Positions 8,742-17,011 of a stretch of 64,000 nt of DNA are shown piece after piece. This DNA is from Streptomyces sp. NA04227 (lineage in GTDB: Bacteria; Actinomycetota; Actinomycetes; Streptomycetales; Streptomycetaceae). The position numbers and the translations under genes were made by a program. A model generated the notes under the pieces. It had not been told where the DNA came from. It did no database searches and saw only the letters and a program-made list of their open reading frames with translations. How positions within the stretch are numbered: position 1 is the first letter of the stretch; each line of letters begins with the position of its first letter. The stretch is taken from assembly GCF_013364195.1 (NCBI RefSeq), contig NZ_CP054918.1, positions 3,771,001 through 3,835,000 on the forward strand, read 5' to 3'.

Positions 8742-9767
8742 ATGGAGCTAGAGGTGAGGCACCTGCGGGTGCTGACCGCCATCGCCGATCACGGCAGCCT
8801 GCACAAGGCCGCGCGTGAGCTCGGCATGGCGCAACCCTCGATGAGCACCCAGCTGCGGCGCATAGAGCAGACCCTGGGCGGCCAGCTCTTCACCCGCGAA
8901 CGCACCGGCTGCCGCCCCACCCCGCTCGGCCGCGTCGTCCTCAGCCGCGCCCGCCCGCTGGTCGCCGACATGCACGCCCTGATCACCGAGAGCAGGGCCG
9001 CCGCCGCACGTGCGGGCGGCCCCCGGCTGCGCATCGGCTCCACCGCGAGCGTCGCACTGCCGGACTGGCTGCGCCGCCTGCGCACCGGAGGCCTCACCGG
9101 CGAACCCAGCCTGCAGATGGACGTGTCGGGCAACGCCCTGCTGCGGATGGTGGCCGCCGGACAGATCGACATCGCCTTCGTCCACGAGGTCGCGGGGACC
9201 GCCGCACTGACCCTTCCCACGGGCCTCGCGGTACGCGAACTCATCGCCCACGAACCGCAGTTCGTCTCGCTGGCCGCCGACCACCCCGCCACCGAGAAGT
9301 CCGTCGTGAAGCTGACCGACCTCGCCGAGGACCGGTGGATGGTCGACCCCACCGTCGACGGCGAGTGGGACGGCCTCAGCCGCGCCCTGCGCGAGGCCCA
9401 TCTCGATCCGCCCGTCCTGCACGGCGACTACATGACCGCCGCCCAGCTCGTCGCCATCGGCGAGGTCGTCACGGTCATCCAGCCCACCGCCCAGGCCCGC
9501 CCCGGCACCGCGATCCGCCGTATCGCGGGCGACCCGCTCGCCGTACGGCTGCTGCTCGCCGCCCGCACCGAGGACGAACTCGACGCGGTCTACGGGGACT
9601 TGGAGGAGGCGTACTGGGAGGCTGCCTGGCGGGCGCCGGAGTACCGCGCCTTCCTGGAGACGGAGGGCGCGGAGGGCGCCGCCGGCCCGGCAGGCGCCGC
9701 GGCCGCGGCCCGGGCGGCGGCACGGGTGCCGGGGCCGCGCGAGGAGCGGGACACGGCGGTTTCCTGA
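8742..9767 (+). CDS. snpR: LysR-family regulator of the snapalysin gene
   Basis: Transcriptional regulator of 341 residues. The winged helix-turn-helix is at residues 1-62 (LRVLTAIADHGSLHKAARELG, then a recognition helix with QPSMSTQLRRIE). A periplasmic-binding-like effector domain follows at about 90-290 (LRIGSTASVALPDWL, IDIAFVHEVAG). The last ~45 residues are an Ala/Gly-rich extension. Divergence from the snapalysin gene identifies it as the SnpR/MprR-type activator of that protease. ATG 8742 begins the conserved MELEVRHLRVL; an in-frame GTG at 8715 would add nine residues. Tandem 17-bp repeats begin over its stop codon. Confidence 0.9.
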   Translation: MELEVRHLRVLTAIADHGSLHKAARELGMAQPSMSTQLRRIEQTLGGQLFTRERTGCRPTPLGRVVLSRARPLVADMHALITESRAAAARAGGPRLRIGSTASVALPDWLRRLRTGGLTGEPSLQMDVSGNALLRMVAAGQIDIAFVHEVAGTAALTLPTGLAVRELIAHEPQFVSLAADHPATEKSVVKLTDLAEDRWMVDPTVDGEWDGLSRALREAHLDPPVLHGDYMTAAQLVAIGEVVTVIQPTAQARPGTAIRRIAGDPLAVRLLLAARTEDELDAVYGDLEEAYWEAAWRAPEYRAFLETEGAEGAAGPAGAAAAARAAARVPGPREERDTAVS

Positions 9768-9806
9768 GGGGACGGGTTTCCTGAGGGGACGGGTTTCCTG
9801 AGGGCC
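9758..9806. repeat. 17-bp tandem repeat spanning a stop codon
   Basis: The unit GGGTTTCCTGAGGGGAC occurs about 2.9 times. The first copy supplies the last Ser codon and the TGA stop of the LysR gene (9765-9767), and later copies repeat the TGA. This suggests slippage or unequal exchange at the 3' end of the gene. Confidence 0.7.
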
Positions 9807-9880
9807 GGCGGGTCTCGTACGGGTCCCTCGTACGGTCTGTCGCACGGCATCCCTCGTACGCGAGCCCGCCGCCCCCAACG

Positions 9881-9915
9881 CCATCGGGGCGCCCCCCTAC
9901 AGGACGCCCCGATGG
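9881..9915. terminator. Hairpin terminator between convergent genes
   Basis: CCATCGGGGCG (9881-9891) pairs perfectly with CGCCCCGATGG (9905-9915) around a 13-base loop. It lies between the stops of the LysR gene (+) and the PhoX-type gene (-). Confidence 0.8.
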
Positions 9916-9982
9916 ATCACCGAGCCGTGTGGCCGAGTGAACCGCCTTGCCGAACTGCCGTGTCAGCAGCCGAAGTTGGCGC

Positions 9983-12076
9983 TCAGCAGCCGATGTCGCC
10001 GCCGTCCTTGCGCCAGACCGAGACGACCGAGGGCCGGACGAGCTTGCCCGGTCCGTCGGGCCACTGGCTGGCGGGCTTCTCGACGGTGGCGCCGTCGATC
10101 TCGCCCGGGTGCTGCACGGAGACGAGTACGTGCCGGTCCTGGATCAGCGGACCACAGGTCTCGGCGCCCTTCGGCATGGTGAGGAACTGCTTCAGCTCAC
10201 CGCGGCACTCGCCCCGGGTGGCCACGCCGAACAGGCCGTCGTGGTTGCCGAGCGCGTTGCCGTCGGTGGAGATCCACAGGTTGCCGTGCGAGTCGAAGGC
10301 CACGTTGTCCGGGCAGGAGATCGGGCTGACCCTGTCCTTCGGGAAGCCCGCGAAGTAGGTCGCCGGGTCCTTCGGGTCGCCCGCGACCAGGAACAGCGAC
10401 CAGGCGAACTTCTTCGCCTCGGGCCGGTTGCGGTGCTCGGTGAGCTCCAGAATCTGGCCGTGCTTGTTGCTGTTGCGGGGGTTGGCCTCGTCCGCCTTGG
10501 CCTTGCCCTCCTTGCCGCGGTCCGAGTTGTTGGTGAGCGCGACGTAGACCTTGCCGGTCTTCGGCGACGGCTCGATGTCCTCGGGGCGGTCCATCTTGGT
10601 GGCACCGGCCTTGTCCGCCGCGAGACGGGTGAAGACGAAGACCTCTTCGCCGCTCATGCCCTCGATGTGCGAGACGGCGCCGTCGGGGCCCGCGCTCGCC
10701 AGCGGGATCCACACGCCGCTGCCGTCGAACTCGCCGTCGGCCGGGAGCTTGCCGGTGCCGTCGATCTCGGTGGCCGGGGAGTCGCCGGAGAGCTTGGCGA
10801 CGTAGAGGGTGCCCTCGTCGAGCAGGGTCAGGTTGTGGGCGCGGGCGGCACGGCTGGTGCCGCGCTTCATGCGCTTGGAGGAGACGAACTTGTAGAAGTA
10901 GTCGAACTTCTCGTCGTCGCCGAGGTAGACCACCGGACGGCCGTCGTCGGTCAGGCGCGGCTGGGCACCCTCGTGCTTGAAGCGGCCGAGCGCGGTGCGC
11001 TTGCGCGGGGTCGACTCGGGGTCGTACGGGTCGAGTTCGACGACGTAGCCGAAGCGGTTGATCTCGTTCGGCTCCTTGGCCAGGTCGAAGCGGTCGTCGA
11101 AGTCCTCCCAGCGGCGCTCGGAGGCGCCGGGCACCACGCCGTAGCGCTTGAGCTGCTTGGCCACTTCCGGGTCGGTGACCTTGTCGGCGTTGCCGAAGTA
11201 CTGGTTGAAGTTCTCCTCGCCGTGCAGGGTCGTACCCCACGGCGTCGTACCGCCCGAGCAGTTGTTGAGCGTGCCGAGGACCGTGATGCCCTTCGGGTCG
11301 GCCGTGGTACGCACGTACTCGCTGCCCGCGACCGGGCCGCTCAGCCGGAACTCGCTGGAGGTGGTGAGGCGGCGGTTGAGGTGGTGGCGGCGCACGGCGC
11401 GCAGACCGCCACCGCTGCGACCGGCCTTCTCCTCCTCCACGACGACGACCGACAGACCGTGCGCGGCCCAGGCGATCTCCACCTGCTCGCGGGTCGGCTT
11501 CTCCTCGTCGTAGCCCTTGAACATGAGGATCTCGTCCGTGTACTCGTGGTTGGCCACGAGCACCTGACGGCAGTCCTCGCCCCTGAGCGGCAGCAGCGAG
11601 AGGAAGTCGTTGTTGTAACCGAACTGGCCCGCCTGCGCCTTGGCCGACTGCTTGTCCGGGTCGAAGTCCGGGGCACCGCGGAGGATCGGCTCGCCCCACT
11701 TGATGACGACGTTCTGCTCGTAGCCCTCGGGCACCGTCACGACGTCGTTGGTGTTCGGCGCGACGGGCGCGAAGCGCAGTCCGCGCGCCCCACCCACGCC
11801 GTGGCCGCCCGCCAGGCCGCCCTCGGGCGTGGCCACCGCGCTGTCCGACCCGGCGGTGAGCGCGTAGCCACCGCCCGCCGCGCCGACGACGGTGACGACG
11901 GCCGCGGCCCGCATCATCGAACGGCGGCTGACCGCGCCCGCGATGATGTCGCCCGCGTACTCGTTGTCGCTGCTGTTCGGCACCTCGTGGAAGCAGGCGT
12001 TGCCACACCGGAACCGGCAGGTCATCGCCGAACGGCCACCCTCGTGCGAGGAGATGAGCGGAAGCTGTTTGCGCAC
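9983..12076 (-). CDS. phoX: PhoX-type alkaline phosphatase (DUF839), Tat-exported
   Basis: Large secreted phosphatase-family protein of 697 residues. A conserved N-terminal stretch with three cysteines (CRFRCGNAC, residues 20-28) precedes a Tat motif SRRSMM at 50-55 and a hydrophobic segment, the usual layout for actinobacterial members. The PF05787-type domain covers most of the rest: GYEQNVVIKWGEPIL, VLVANHEYTDE, DRPEDIEPSP, GNLWISTDGN. PhoX enzymes cleave phosphate monoesters with Ca/Fe cofactors. GTG 12076 is chosen because GGAGG lies five bases upstream and the following VRKQLPL matches the usual family start; the upstream ATG at 12100 lacks that support. An 11-bp direct repeat about 200 bp upstream matches a PHO box, so PhoP control is likely. 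Confidence 0.87.
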   Translation of the reverse strand: MRKQLPLISSHEGGRSAMTCRFRCGNACFHEVPNSSDNEYAGDIIAGAVSRRSMMRAAAVVTVVGAAGGGYALTAGSDSAVATPEGGLAGGHGVGGARGLRFAPVAPNTNDVVTVPEGYEQNVVIKWGEPILRGAPDFDPDKQSAKAQAGQFGYNNDFLSLLPLRGEDCRQVLVANHEYTDEILMFKGYDEEKPTREQVEIAWAAHGLSVVVVEEEKAGRSGGGLRAVRRHHLNRRLTTSSEFRLSGPVAGSEYVRTTADPKGITVLGTLNNCSGGTTPWGTTLHGEENFNQYFGNADKVTDPEVAKQLKRYGVVPGASERRWEDFDDRFDLAKEPNEINRFGYVVELDPYDPESTPRKRTALGRFKHEGAQPRLTDDGRPVVYLGDDEKFDYFYKFVSSKRMKRGTSRAARAHNLTLLDEGTLYVAKLSGDSPATEIDGTGKLPADGEFDGSGVWIPLASAGPDGAVSHIEGMSGEEVFVFTRLAADKAGATKMDRPEDIEPSPKTGKVYVALTNNSDRGKEGKAKADEANPRNSNKHGQILELTEHRNRPEAKKFAWSLFLVAGDPKDPATYFAGFPKDRVSPISCPDNVAFDSHGNLWISTDGNALGNHDGLFGVATRGECRGELKQFLTMPKGAETCGPLIQDRHVLVSVQHPGEIDGATVEKPASQWPDGPGKLVRPSVVSVWRKDGGDIGC

Positions 12077-12451
12077 GTTGTCCTCCGTTTTTGCGCACAT
12101 AAACCGACGCGGTCCGCGCCGATTCGCAACCGGAGTGACTGACCTTCGAGAGACTTTTGCCGACTCTTGTGAAGTCTGATCGACTCTTGCCGACTAATGC
12201 CCGGTCGCGGCCGATATCCGGCTGTTTTCGGCCAGACGCTAGGGGGGCTTTTGGGCGCCGTACGGTCCATCACATGAACACGGGGTGAACGCCTCGGCCG
12301 CGAACAGGAGTTGACGCCACCCTCGGAGCCCGGTACACACGGGCCCGGACCCCGGCCAAGATCGCCTTCGGCGGCGGCTAACCTTACGTGTCCGCCCTGG
12401 CCAGGGATTACGGGAACCTACGGGAACCAAAGCACGCAAAGGGTCGCGCAC
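12077..12451. other. Divergent intergenic region, phoX / VWA gene
   Basis: A 375-bp gap with two signals: the PHO box at 12269-12290, and short spaced repeats at 12156-12195 where CGACTCTTG (12161 and 12181) and TTGCCGACT (12157 and 12187) each occur twice. The half next to the VWA gene shows no clear promoter boxes. Confidence 0.5.
12269..12290 (-). promoter_or_regulatory. PHO box (two adjacent 11-bp direct repeat units)
   Basis: Read on the minus strand, GTTCACCCCGT (12290-12280) is followed without gap by GTTCATGTGAT (12279-12269). Two conserved GTTCA-led 11-bp units in tandem are the minimal PhoP site of Streptomyces. The next 11 bp are a poor third unit. Confidence 0.65.
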
Positions 12452-14185
12452 ATGGGCATTCTCAGCCGCCTGCGGAACACCTTCACACGCTCCCGCAAGG
12501 GCCGCACCACAGAACCAGCCCCGGACACCGGCAACAATCCGGCAACGGACGCGGATTCGGGTACGGCGACGGATTCGGGTGCGGGTTCGGCAACGGATTC
12601 GGTAACGGACTCGGGTGCGGGTTCGGTAACGGACGCGGATTCGGCAACGGCAGCCGGTTCGGCCGCGCATTCGGCCGAGGTGCGGATTCCGGCGGCGCGG
12701 CGGGGGGACGAGGAGGCGGGTTCGTCTTCGGCTTCTTCGTCGGCTTCTTCGACGTCGGCTTCTGCGTCGTCTGCTTCTACGTCGCCGTCGGCCGCGGATG
12801 ATCTGGTGGCCGCCGCCTTCGACAACGTGACTGTGCCCAGGCCGAGTTCGGAGCCTGCGGTGCGTGAGGACGTGGCAGCAGAGGCAGAAGCAGAAGCAGA
12901 AGAGCGGCAGGAAGAGGCGGTCGAGAAGGAGCCGGTGGCCGAGGCCGAGCCGGTGGCCCAGGCGGTGGTGGAGACCGAGCAGGTTTCCGAGCCGGTGGTG
13001 GAGACCGAGCAGGTTTCCGCGGCCGAGCCCGTGAGCGAGGCAGAGCCGGTGGCTGTGGTCGAGCCCGCAGCGGAGGAAGAGCCCGCGGCCGATGTCGAGC
13101 CCGTGGCCGAAACCGTTCCCGTAGCCGAGGCCGAGGCCGAGGCCGAGGCCGAGAGTGCGACCGAGGCCGAGGCGGAGGGCGACGCGGAGGCGGAGCCCGA
13201 AGCAGAGACCGAGACCGAGACCGAAGCCGAGACGGTGCCCACCGCTGACGCCGAGCCCGCCCCGGAGTCGGACCCTGAGCCCGTGGACGTGGCTCCCGAG
13301 CCGGTGGACGTGGCTCCCGAGCCGGAGCCCGAGCCACAGCCGGAAGCAGAGCCCGAGGCGGAACCCGCGCCGGCGCCCGAGCTTGAGGTCACGCCCGAGC
13401 CTGCGCCGGAGCCCGAGCTTGAGGTCACTCCGGAGCCCGAGCCGGAGGTCACCCCCGAGGTCGCCCCCGAGCCCACGCCGGAGCCCGCCCCCCAGCCGGA
13501 AGCCCCCACCACCTCCGTACCCCCGGCGCCCCCGACACCTTCCGCACCCCCCGCCGACTCCCTCACCGGAGCCCACGCCGCCGCCGGTGCCGCGCTCGCC
13601 GCGCGGGGGCTGGCCGGGGTGCGGGCGAAGGTCTACCTCGTACTGGACCGGTCCGGTTCGATGCGGCCGTACTACAAGGACGGGTCGGCGCAGAGCCTCG
13701 GTGAGCAGGTACTCGCGCTCGCGGAGCACACCGACCCGGAGGAGACGGCCGTACCCGTGGTCTTCTTCTCGACCGAGATCGACGGCACGGGCGAGCTGAC
13801 CCCCCAGTCGTTCGAGGGCCGGATCGACGAGCTGCACGCGGCCTGTGGCCGGATGGGGCGTACGAGCTACCACGTGGCCGTCGAGGAGGTCGTCGCGCAC
13901 TACGAGAAGTCGGGCGCGAAGGGCCCGGCGCTCGTGGTCTTCCAGACGGACGGGCCGCCGGACACCAAGGGCCCGGCGACCGCGGCCCTGAAGGAGGCGG
14001 AGCGGCTGCCGCTGTTCTTCCAGTTCGTGGCGTTCGGCGAGCACGACGCCAAGGGCTTTGACTACCTGCGCAAGCTCAAGGCGCCGAACGCGTCCTTCTT
14101 CCACGCGGGCCCCGCGCCGCGCGAGCTGACGGACGCCGAGCTGTACGAGGGCCTGCTGTCGACTTGGAGCCCGCAGCAGGGCTGA
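12452..14185 (+). CDS. VWA-domain (TerF-like) protein with a very long acidic linker
   Basis: Cytoplasmic protein of 577 residues with three parts. Residues 1-20 ([17 protein letters not shown]) are a conserved basic head. Residues 25-385 are low complexity: Asp/Ser/Gly/Ala repeats, a Ser-rich block, then Pro-Glu, Ala-Glu and Thr-Glu repeats. Residues 390-577 are a von Willebrand A domain with the MIDAS DRSGSM (Asp399), the threonine position in FQTDGPP, and a C-terminal [13 protein letters not shown] typical of TerF-like VWA proteins associated with tellurite/stress (ter) genes. No other ter genes are nearby, so the role is unknown. The linker looks expanded relative to the relatives I remember. 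ATG 12452 is placed at the conserved head. Confidence 0.8.
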   Translation: MGILSRLRNTFTRSRKGRTTEPAPDTGNNPATDADSGTATDSGAGSATDSVTDSGAGSVTDADSATAAGSAAHSAEVRIPAARRGDEEAGSSSASSSASSTSASASSASTSPSAADDLVAAAFDNVTVPRPSSEPAVREDVAAEAEAEAEERQEEAVEKEPVAEAEPVAQAVVETEQVSEPVVETEQVSAAEPVSEAEPVAVVEPAAEEEPAADVEPVAETVPVAEAEAEAEAESATEAEAEGDAEAEPEAETETETEAETVPTADAEPAPESDPEPVDVAPEPVDVAPEPEPEPQPEAEPEAEPAPAPELEVTPEPAPEPELEVTPEPEPEVTPEVAPEPTPEPAPQPEAPTTSVPPAPPTPSAPPADSLTGAHAAAGAALAARGLAGVRAKVYLVLDRSGSMRPYYKDGSAQSLGEQVLALAEHTDPEETAVPVVFFSTEIDGTGELTPQSFEGRIDELHAACGRMGRTSYHVAVEEVVAHYEKSGAKGPALVVFQTDGPPDTKGPATAALKEAERLPLFFQFVAFGEHDAKGFDYLRKLKAPNASFFHAGPAPRELTDAELYEGLLSTWSPQQG

Positions 14186-14381
14186 GCCGACGCGAGAGTC
14201 ACGGCTCACGAGAGTCACGGCTCGCGCGCACCGTACGTGACACCGGCACCCCGGGGGCCGTCCGCACCGCAAAACGAGAGGCGGGCGGCCCCACCCGGTC
14301 GGCTACGATTTGAAGGTTCGTACGACGAGATTCCGGTACCGCCGCTCGTCACGCCACGTAGCGACCTGGGAGCAGCCCCCG

Positions 14382-16109
14382 ATGGCTCGACACCTCATCA
14401 CCAGCGCCCTTCCGTACATCAACGGGATCAAGCACCTGGGCAACATGGTGGGGTCGATGCTGCCGGCCGACGTGTACTCCCGCTACCTGCGCCAGCGCGG
14501 CCACGACGTGCTTTACATCTGCGCCACCGACGAGCACGGCACCCCCGCCGAGCTCGCCGCGAAGGAGCGGGGCGTACCGGTCGACGAGTTCTGCGCGCAG
14601 GCGCACGACGCGCAGAAGGCGGTCTACGACGGCTTCGCGCTCGCCTTCGACTACTTCGGCCGCAGCTCCAGCACGCAGAACGTCGAGATCACCCAGCACT
14701 TCGCGCGCCGTCTGCACGAGAACGGCTTCATCGAGGAACGCTCCATCCGCCAGGTGTACTCGCCCGCGGACGGCCGCTTCCTGCCGGACCGCTACGTCGA
14801 AGGCGTCTGCCCGCACTGCGGCTACGACAAGGCGCGCGGCGACCAGTGCGAGAACTGCACCCGCGTCCTGGACCCCACCGACCTGATCGCGCCCCGCTCG
14901 GCGATCAGCGGCTCCACGGACCTGGAGGTCCGCGAGACCAAGCACCTCTTCCTGCTGCAGTCGAAGCTGCAGAAGGAGGTCGAGCAGTGGGTGGACCGCA
15001 CCGCGGAGGCCTTCCCGCAGTGGCCGCAGCTCTCCTCGTCCATCGCCCGCAAGTGGCTGACCGAGGGCCTGCACGACCGCGCGATCACCCGCGACCTGGA
15101 CTGGGGCGTCCCGGTCCCGGCCGACACCTGGCCGGAACTGGCCGCCGAGGGCAAGGTCTTCTACGTCTGGTTCGACGCGCCCATCGAGTACATCGGTGCC
15201 ACCAAGGAGTGGTCGGACGCGGCGGGCGAGAGCCCGGAGCACGACTGGAAGTCCTGGTGGTACGAGGCCGAGGACGTCCGCTACACCCAGTTCATGGCCA
15301 AGGACAACGTCCCGTTCCACACGGTGATGTTCCCGGCCACCGAACTCGGCGTACGCGAGCCCTGGAAGATGGTCGACTACGTCAAGGGCTTCAACTGGCT
15401 GACCTACTACGGCGGTAAGTTCTCCACCTCGCAGCGCCGCGGCGTCTTCACCGACCAGGCCCTGGAGATCCTCCCGGCGGACTACTGGCGGTACTTCCTG
15501 ATCGCCAACGCCCCCGAGTCGGACGACTCCTCGTTCACCTGGGAGCACTTCACGGCCACGGTCAACAAGGACCTTGCCGACACCCTCGGCAACTTCGTCA
15601 ACCGGGTCCTGTCCTTCTCGCGCAAGCGCTTCGGCGACGAGGTCCCGGCGGGCCGCGAGGCCGGCGAGGCCGAGGCGCGGCTCGGCGAGGAGATCGCCCG
15701 GCTGCTCGCCGAGTACGAGGAGCAGATGGAGGCGCTGCAGTTCCGCAAGGCGGCCTCGGCGCTGCGGGCACTGTGGTCGGCGGGCAACTCCTACCTGGAG
15801 GAGAAGGCCCCCTGGCTGGAGATCAAGACCGACCAGGACGGCGCCGCCCTCACCCTGCGCACCGCGATGAACCTCATCCACCTCTACGCGGTCGTCTCCG
15901 AGCCCTTCATCCCGACCAGCGCCGCCGCCATGCGCGCAGCCTTCACCCTGACCGACGACACGGCCACCTGGGTCACCCCCGACGAGGCCAAGTCCCTCGA
16001 CTCGGTCCCGGCGGGCACCGCGTTCACCGTCCCGCCGGTCCTCTTCGCCAAGATCGCGGACGAGGACCTGGCGTCGTACAAGGAGCGGTTCGGGGGCGAG
16101 GGGGCGTAA
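14382..16109 (+). CDS. metG: Methionyl-tRNA synthetase
   Basis: Essential cytoplasmic class I aminoacyl-tRNA synthetase of 575 residues that charges tRNA-Met with methionine. The HIGH-type motif is HLGN at residues 18-21 (after [10 protein letters not shown]). A four-cysteine zinc knuckle sits at Cys143, Cys146, Cys156 and Cys159. The KMSKS position reads KFSTS (residues 346-350), a variant closer to the archaeal/eukaryotic KFSKS type than to E. coli. The anticodon-binding helical domain follows at about 390-540. There is no C-terminal tRNA-binding domain of the EMAP II type. ATG 14382 has GGGAG ten bases upstream. Confidence 0.96.
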   Translation: MARHLITSALPYINGIKHLGNMVGSMLPADVYSRYLRQRGHDVLYICATDEHGTPAELAAKERGVPVDEFCAQAHDAQKAVYDGFALAFDYFGRSSSTQNVEITQHFARRLHENGFIEERSIRQVYSPADGRFLPDRYVEGVCPHCGYDKARGDQCENCTRVLDPTDLIAPRSAISGSTDLEVRETKHLFLLQSKLQKEVEQWVDRTAEAFPQWPQLSSSIARKWLTEGLHDRAITRDLDWGVPVPADTWPELAAEGKVFYVWFDAPIEYIGATKEWSDAAGESPEHDWKSWWYEAEDVRYTQFMAKDNVPFHTVMFPATELGVREPWKMVDYVKGFNWLTYYGGKFSTSQRRGVFTDQALEILPADYWRYFLIANAPESDDSSFTWEHFTATVNKDLADTLGNFVNRVLSFSRKRFGDEVPAGREAGEAEARLGEEIARLLAEYEEQMEALQFRKAASALRALWSAGNSYLEEKAPWLEIKTDQDGAALTLRTAMNLIHLYAVVSEPFIPTSAAAMRAAFTLTDDTATWVTPDEAKSLDSVPAGTAFTVPPVLFAKIADEDLASYKERFGGEGA

Positions 16110-16162
16110 AGGTCAGTGGGGCGGGAAGCCCGGCCCCGTCCCACGACAGGCACGCCGCCGAG

Positions 16163-16555
16163 TCAACGGATCACTTCGACCACGCACTTCTTGCCGGTCG
16201 CCCGCTGCAGCCTCTCGTCACCGGTGACGAGGACGGCGTCGAGTTGCTCCGCGAGCGCCACGTAGGTGGCGTCGTAGGGGCTGAAGTTGTGGCGCAGTTC
16301 CCAGATCCTGGGCACCAGGCCTTCGTGCGGGACTCGCTTCATCGGGAAGAAGGGCAGCCCACGGACGACCTCGTCCGCGAGGTCCTCGCTGATCTTGCCG
16401 CCCCTCAAGAGACCCTTCACGGCATTGAGTGCCTCGACATCGACGAGGGCCGGGGCAAAGAGCTGCTGCCTGTCGAGCCGGTCCGCGCAGGCTTGGCCGA
16501 GCGGCCCTTTGTCCGTGAACAGCGAGACCAGCACGGAGTTGTCGACGACGATCAC
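16163..16555 (-). CDS. vapC: PIN-domain toxin VapC
   Basis: Predicted ribonuclease toxin of 130 residues. The PIN acidic residues are all present: Asp5 (VVDNS), Glu41 (DVEALNAV), Asp95 (SPYDATYVALAE) and Asp113 (VTGDERL). They coordinate Mg and cut specific RNAs in this family. The start is GTG, overlapping the antitoxin stop in a GTGA arrangement (16552-16555), so translation is coupled to the antitoxin. It converges on metG with a 53-bp gap. Confidence 0.9.
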   Translation of the reverse strand: MIVVDNSVLVSLFTDKGPLGQACADRLDRQQLFAPALVDVEALNAVKGLLRGGKISEDLADEVVRGLPFFPMKRVPHEGLVPRIWELRHNFSPYDATYVALAEQLDAVLVTGDERLQRATGKKCVVEVIR

Positions 16556-16779
16556 TCGCCGCGCTCCTGGCGTTGCAGTTCGACGATGTCAGCCATCGGC
16601 ACATCGCCCTCCACTCGCGCGCGCACCCGGGCAATGGCCTCGGAGACGGTCGGCCGTGCGGCCTGTTCCTCCAACTGAACGCGCAGGTATTCCTGCAACG
16701 ACCGCCCGGAAGCGGCCGCGCGCCGGCGCAGTATGTCGTATGCGGCGTCATCGAGATTTCTGATCTGCACCGTAGCCAT
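16552..16779 (-). CDS. vapB: Antitoxin VapB (ribbon-helix-helix / FitA-like)
   Basis: Antitoxin of 75 residues. The N-terminal MATVQIRNLDDAAYDILRRR is an Arc/MetJ-type ribbon-helix-helix DNA-binding segment, and the C-terminal half is the flexible toxin-neutralising region. It should bind and inhibit the downstream PIN toxin and repress its own promoter. The last codon overlaps the toxin start. A perfect 9-bp inverted repeat begins 11 bp upstream of its ATG. No strong Shine-Dalgarno is visible, so the message may have a very short leader. Confidence 0.88.
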   Translation of the reverse strand: MATVQIRNLDDAAYDILRRRAAASGRSLQEYLRVQLEEQAARPTVSEAIARVRARVEGDVPMADIVELQRQERGE

Positions 16780-16789
16780 GCATGCAGAG

Positions 16790-16808
16790 TAGCGCTGAAT
16801 CAGCGCTA
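16790..16808. promoter_or_regulatory. vapBC operator palindrome
   Basis: TAGCGCTGA-A-TCAGCGCTA is a perfect 19-bp inverted repeat immediately upstream of vapB, where an RHH antitoxin and its toxin complex would autorepress. Confidence 0.75.
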
Positions 16809-17011
16809 CAGCACCCGGTTCCCTCACTTCACCGACGGGACCTGGATCCCGCAATGCTGTGAACAGCCGTGAAAGGAAGTGAACGGCGGTGAACGACGGT
16901 GGATGCCCGTGAACGGCGGCCCTGCGCACAAACGCATGGAGCCCCGGACGGATCCGAGGCCCCACACACTGCGTACTAACGAGCGGGCGGCGAACCACCC
17001 CGCCCCGTCGC

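Noticed and set aside
9947..12142. 731-codon plus-strand frame
   Set aside because: Antisense to the PhoX-type gene, whose protein has clear family motifs.
12239..14272. 677-codon minus-strand frame with Gly/Leu repeats
   Set aside because: Antisense to the repetitive linker of the VWA gene; periodicity is inherited from the repeats.
16858..16920. GTGAACGGC repeats resembling PHO-box halves
   Set aside because: Spacing is irregular and orientation does not suit either neighbouring gene; probably a small degenerate repeat.
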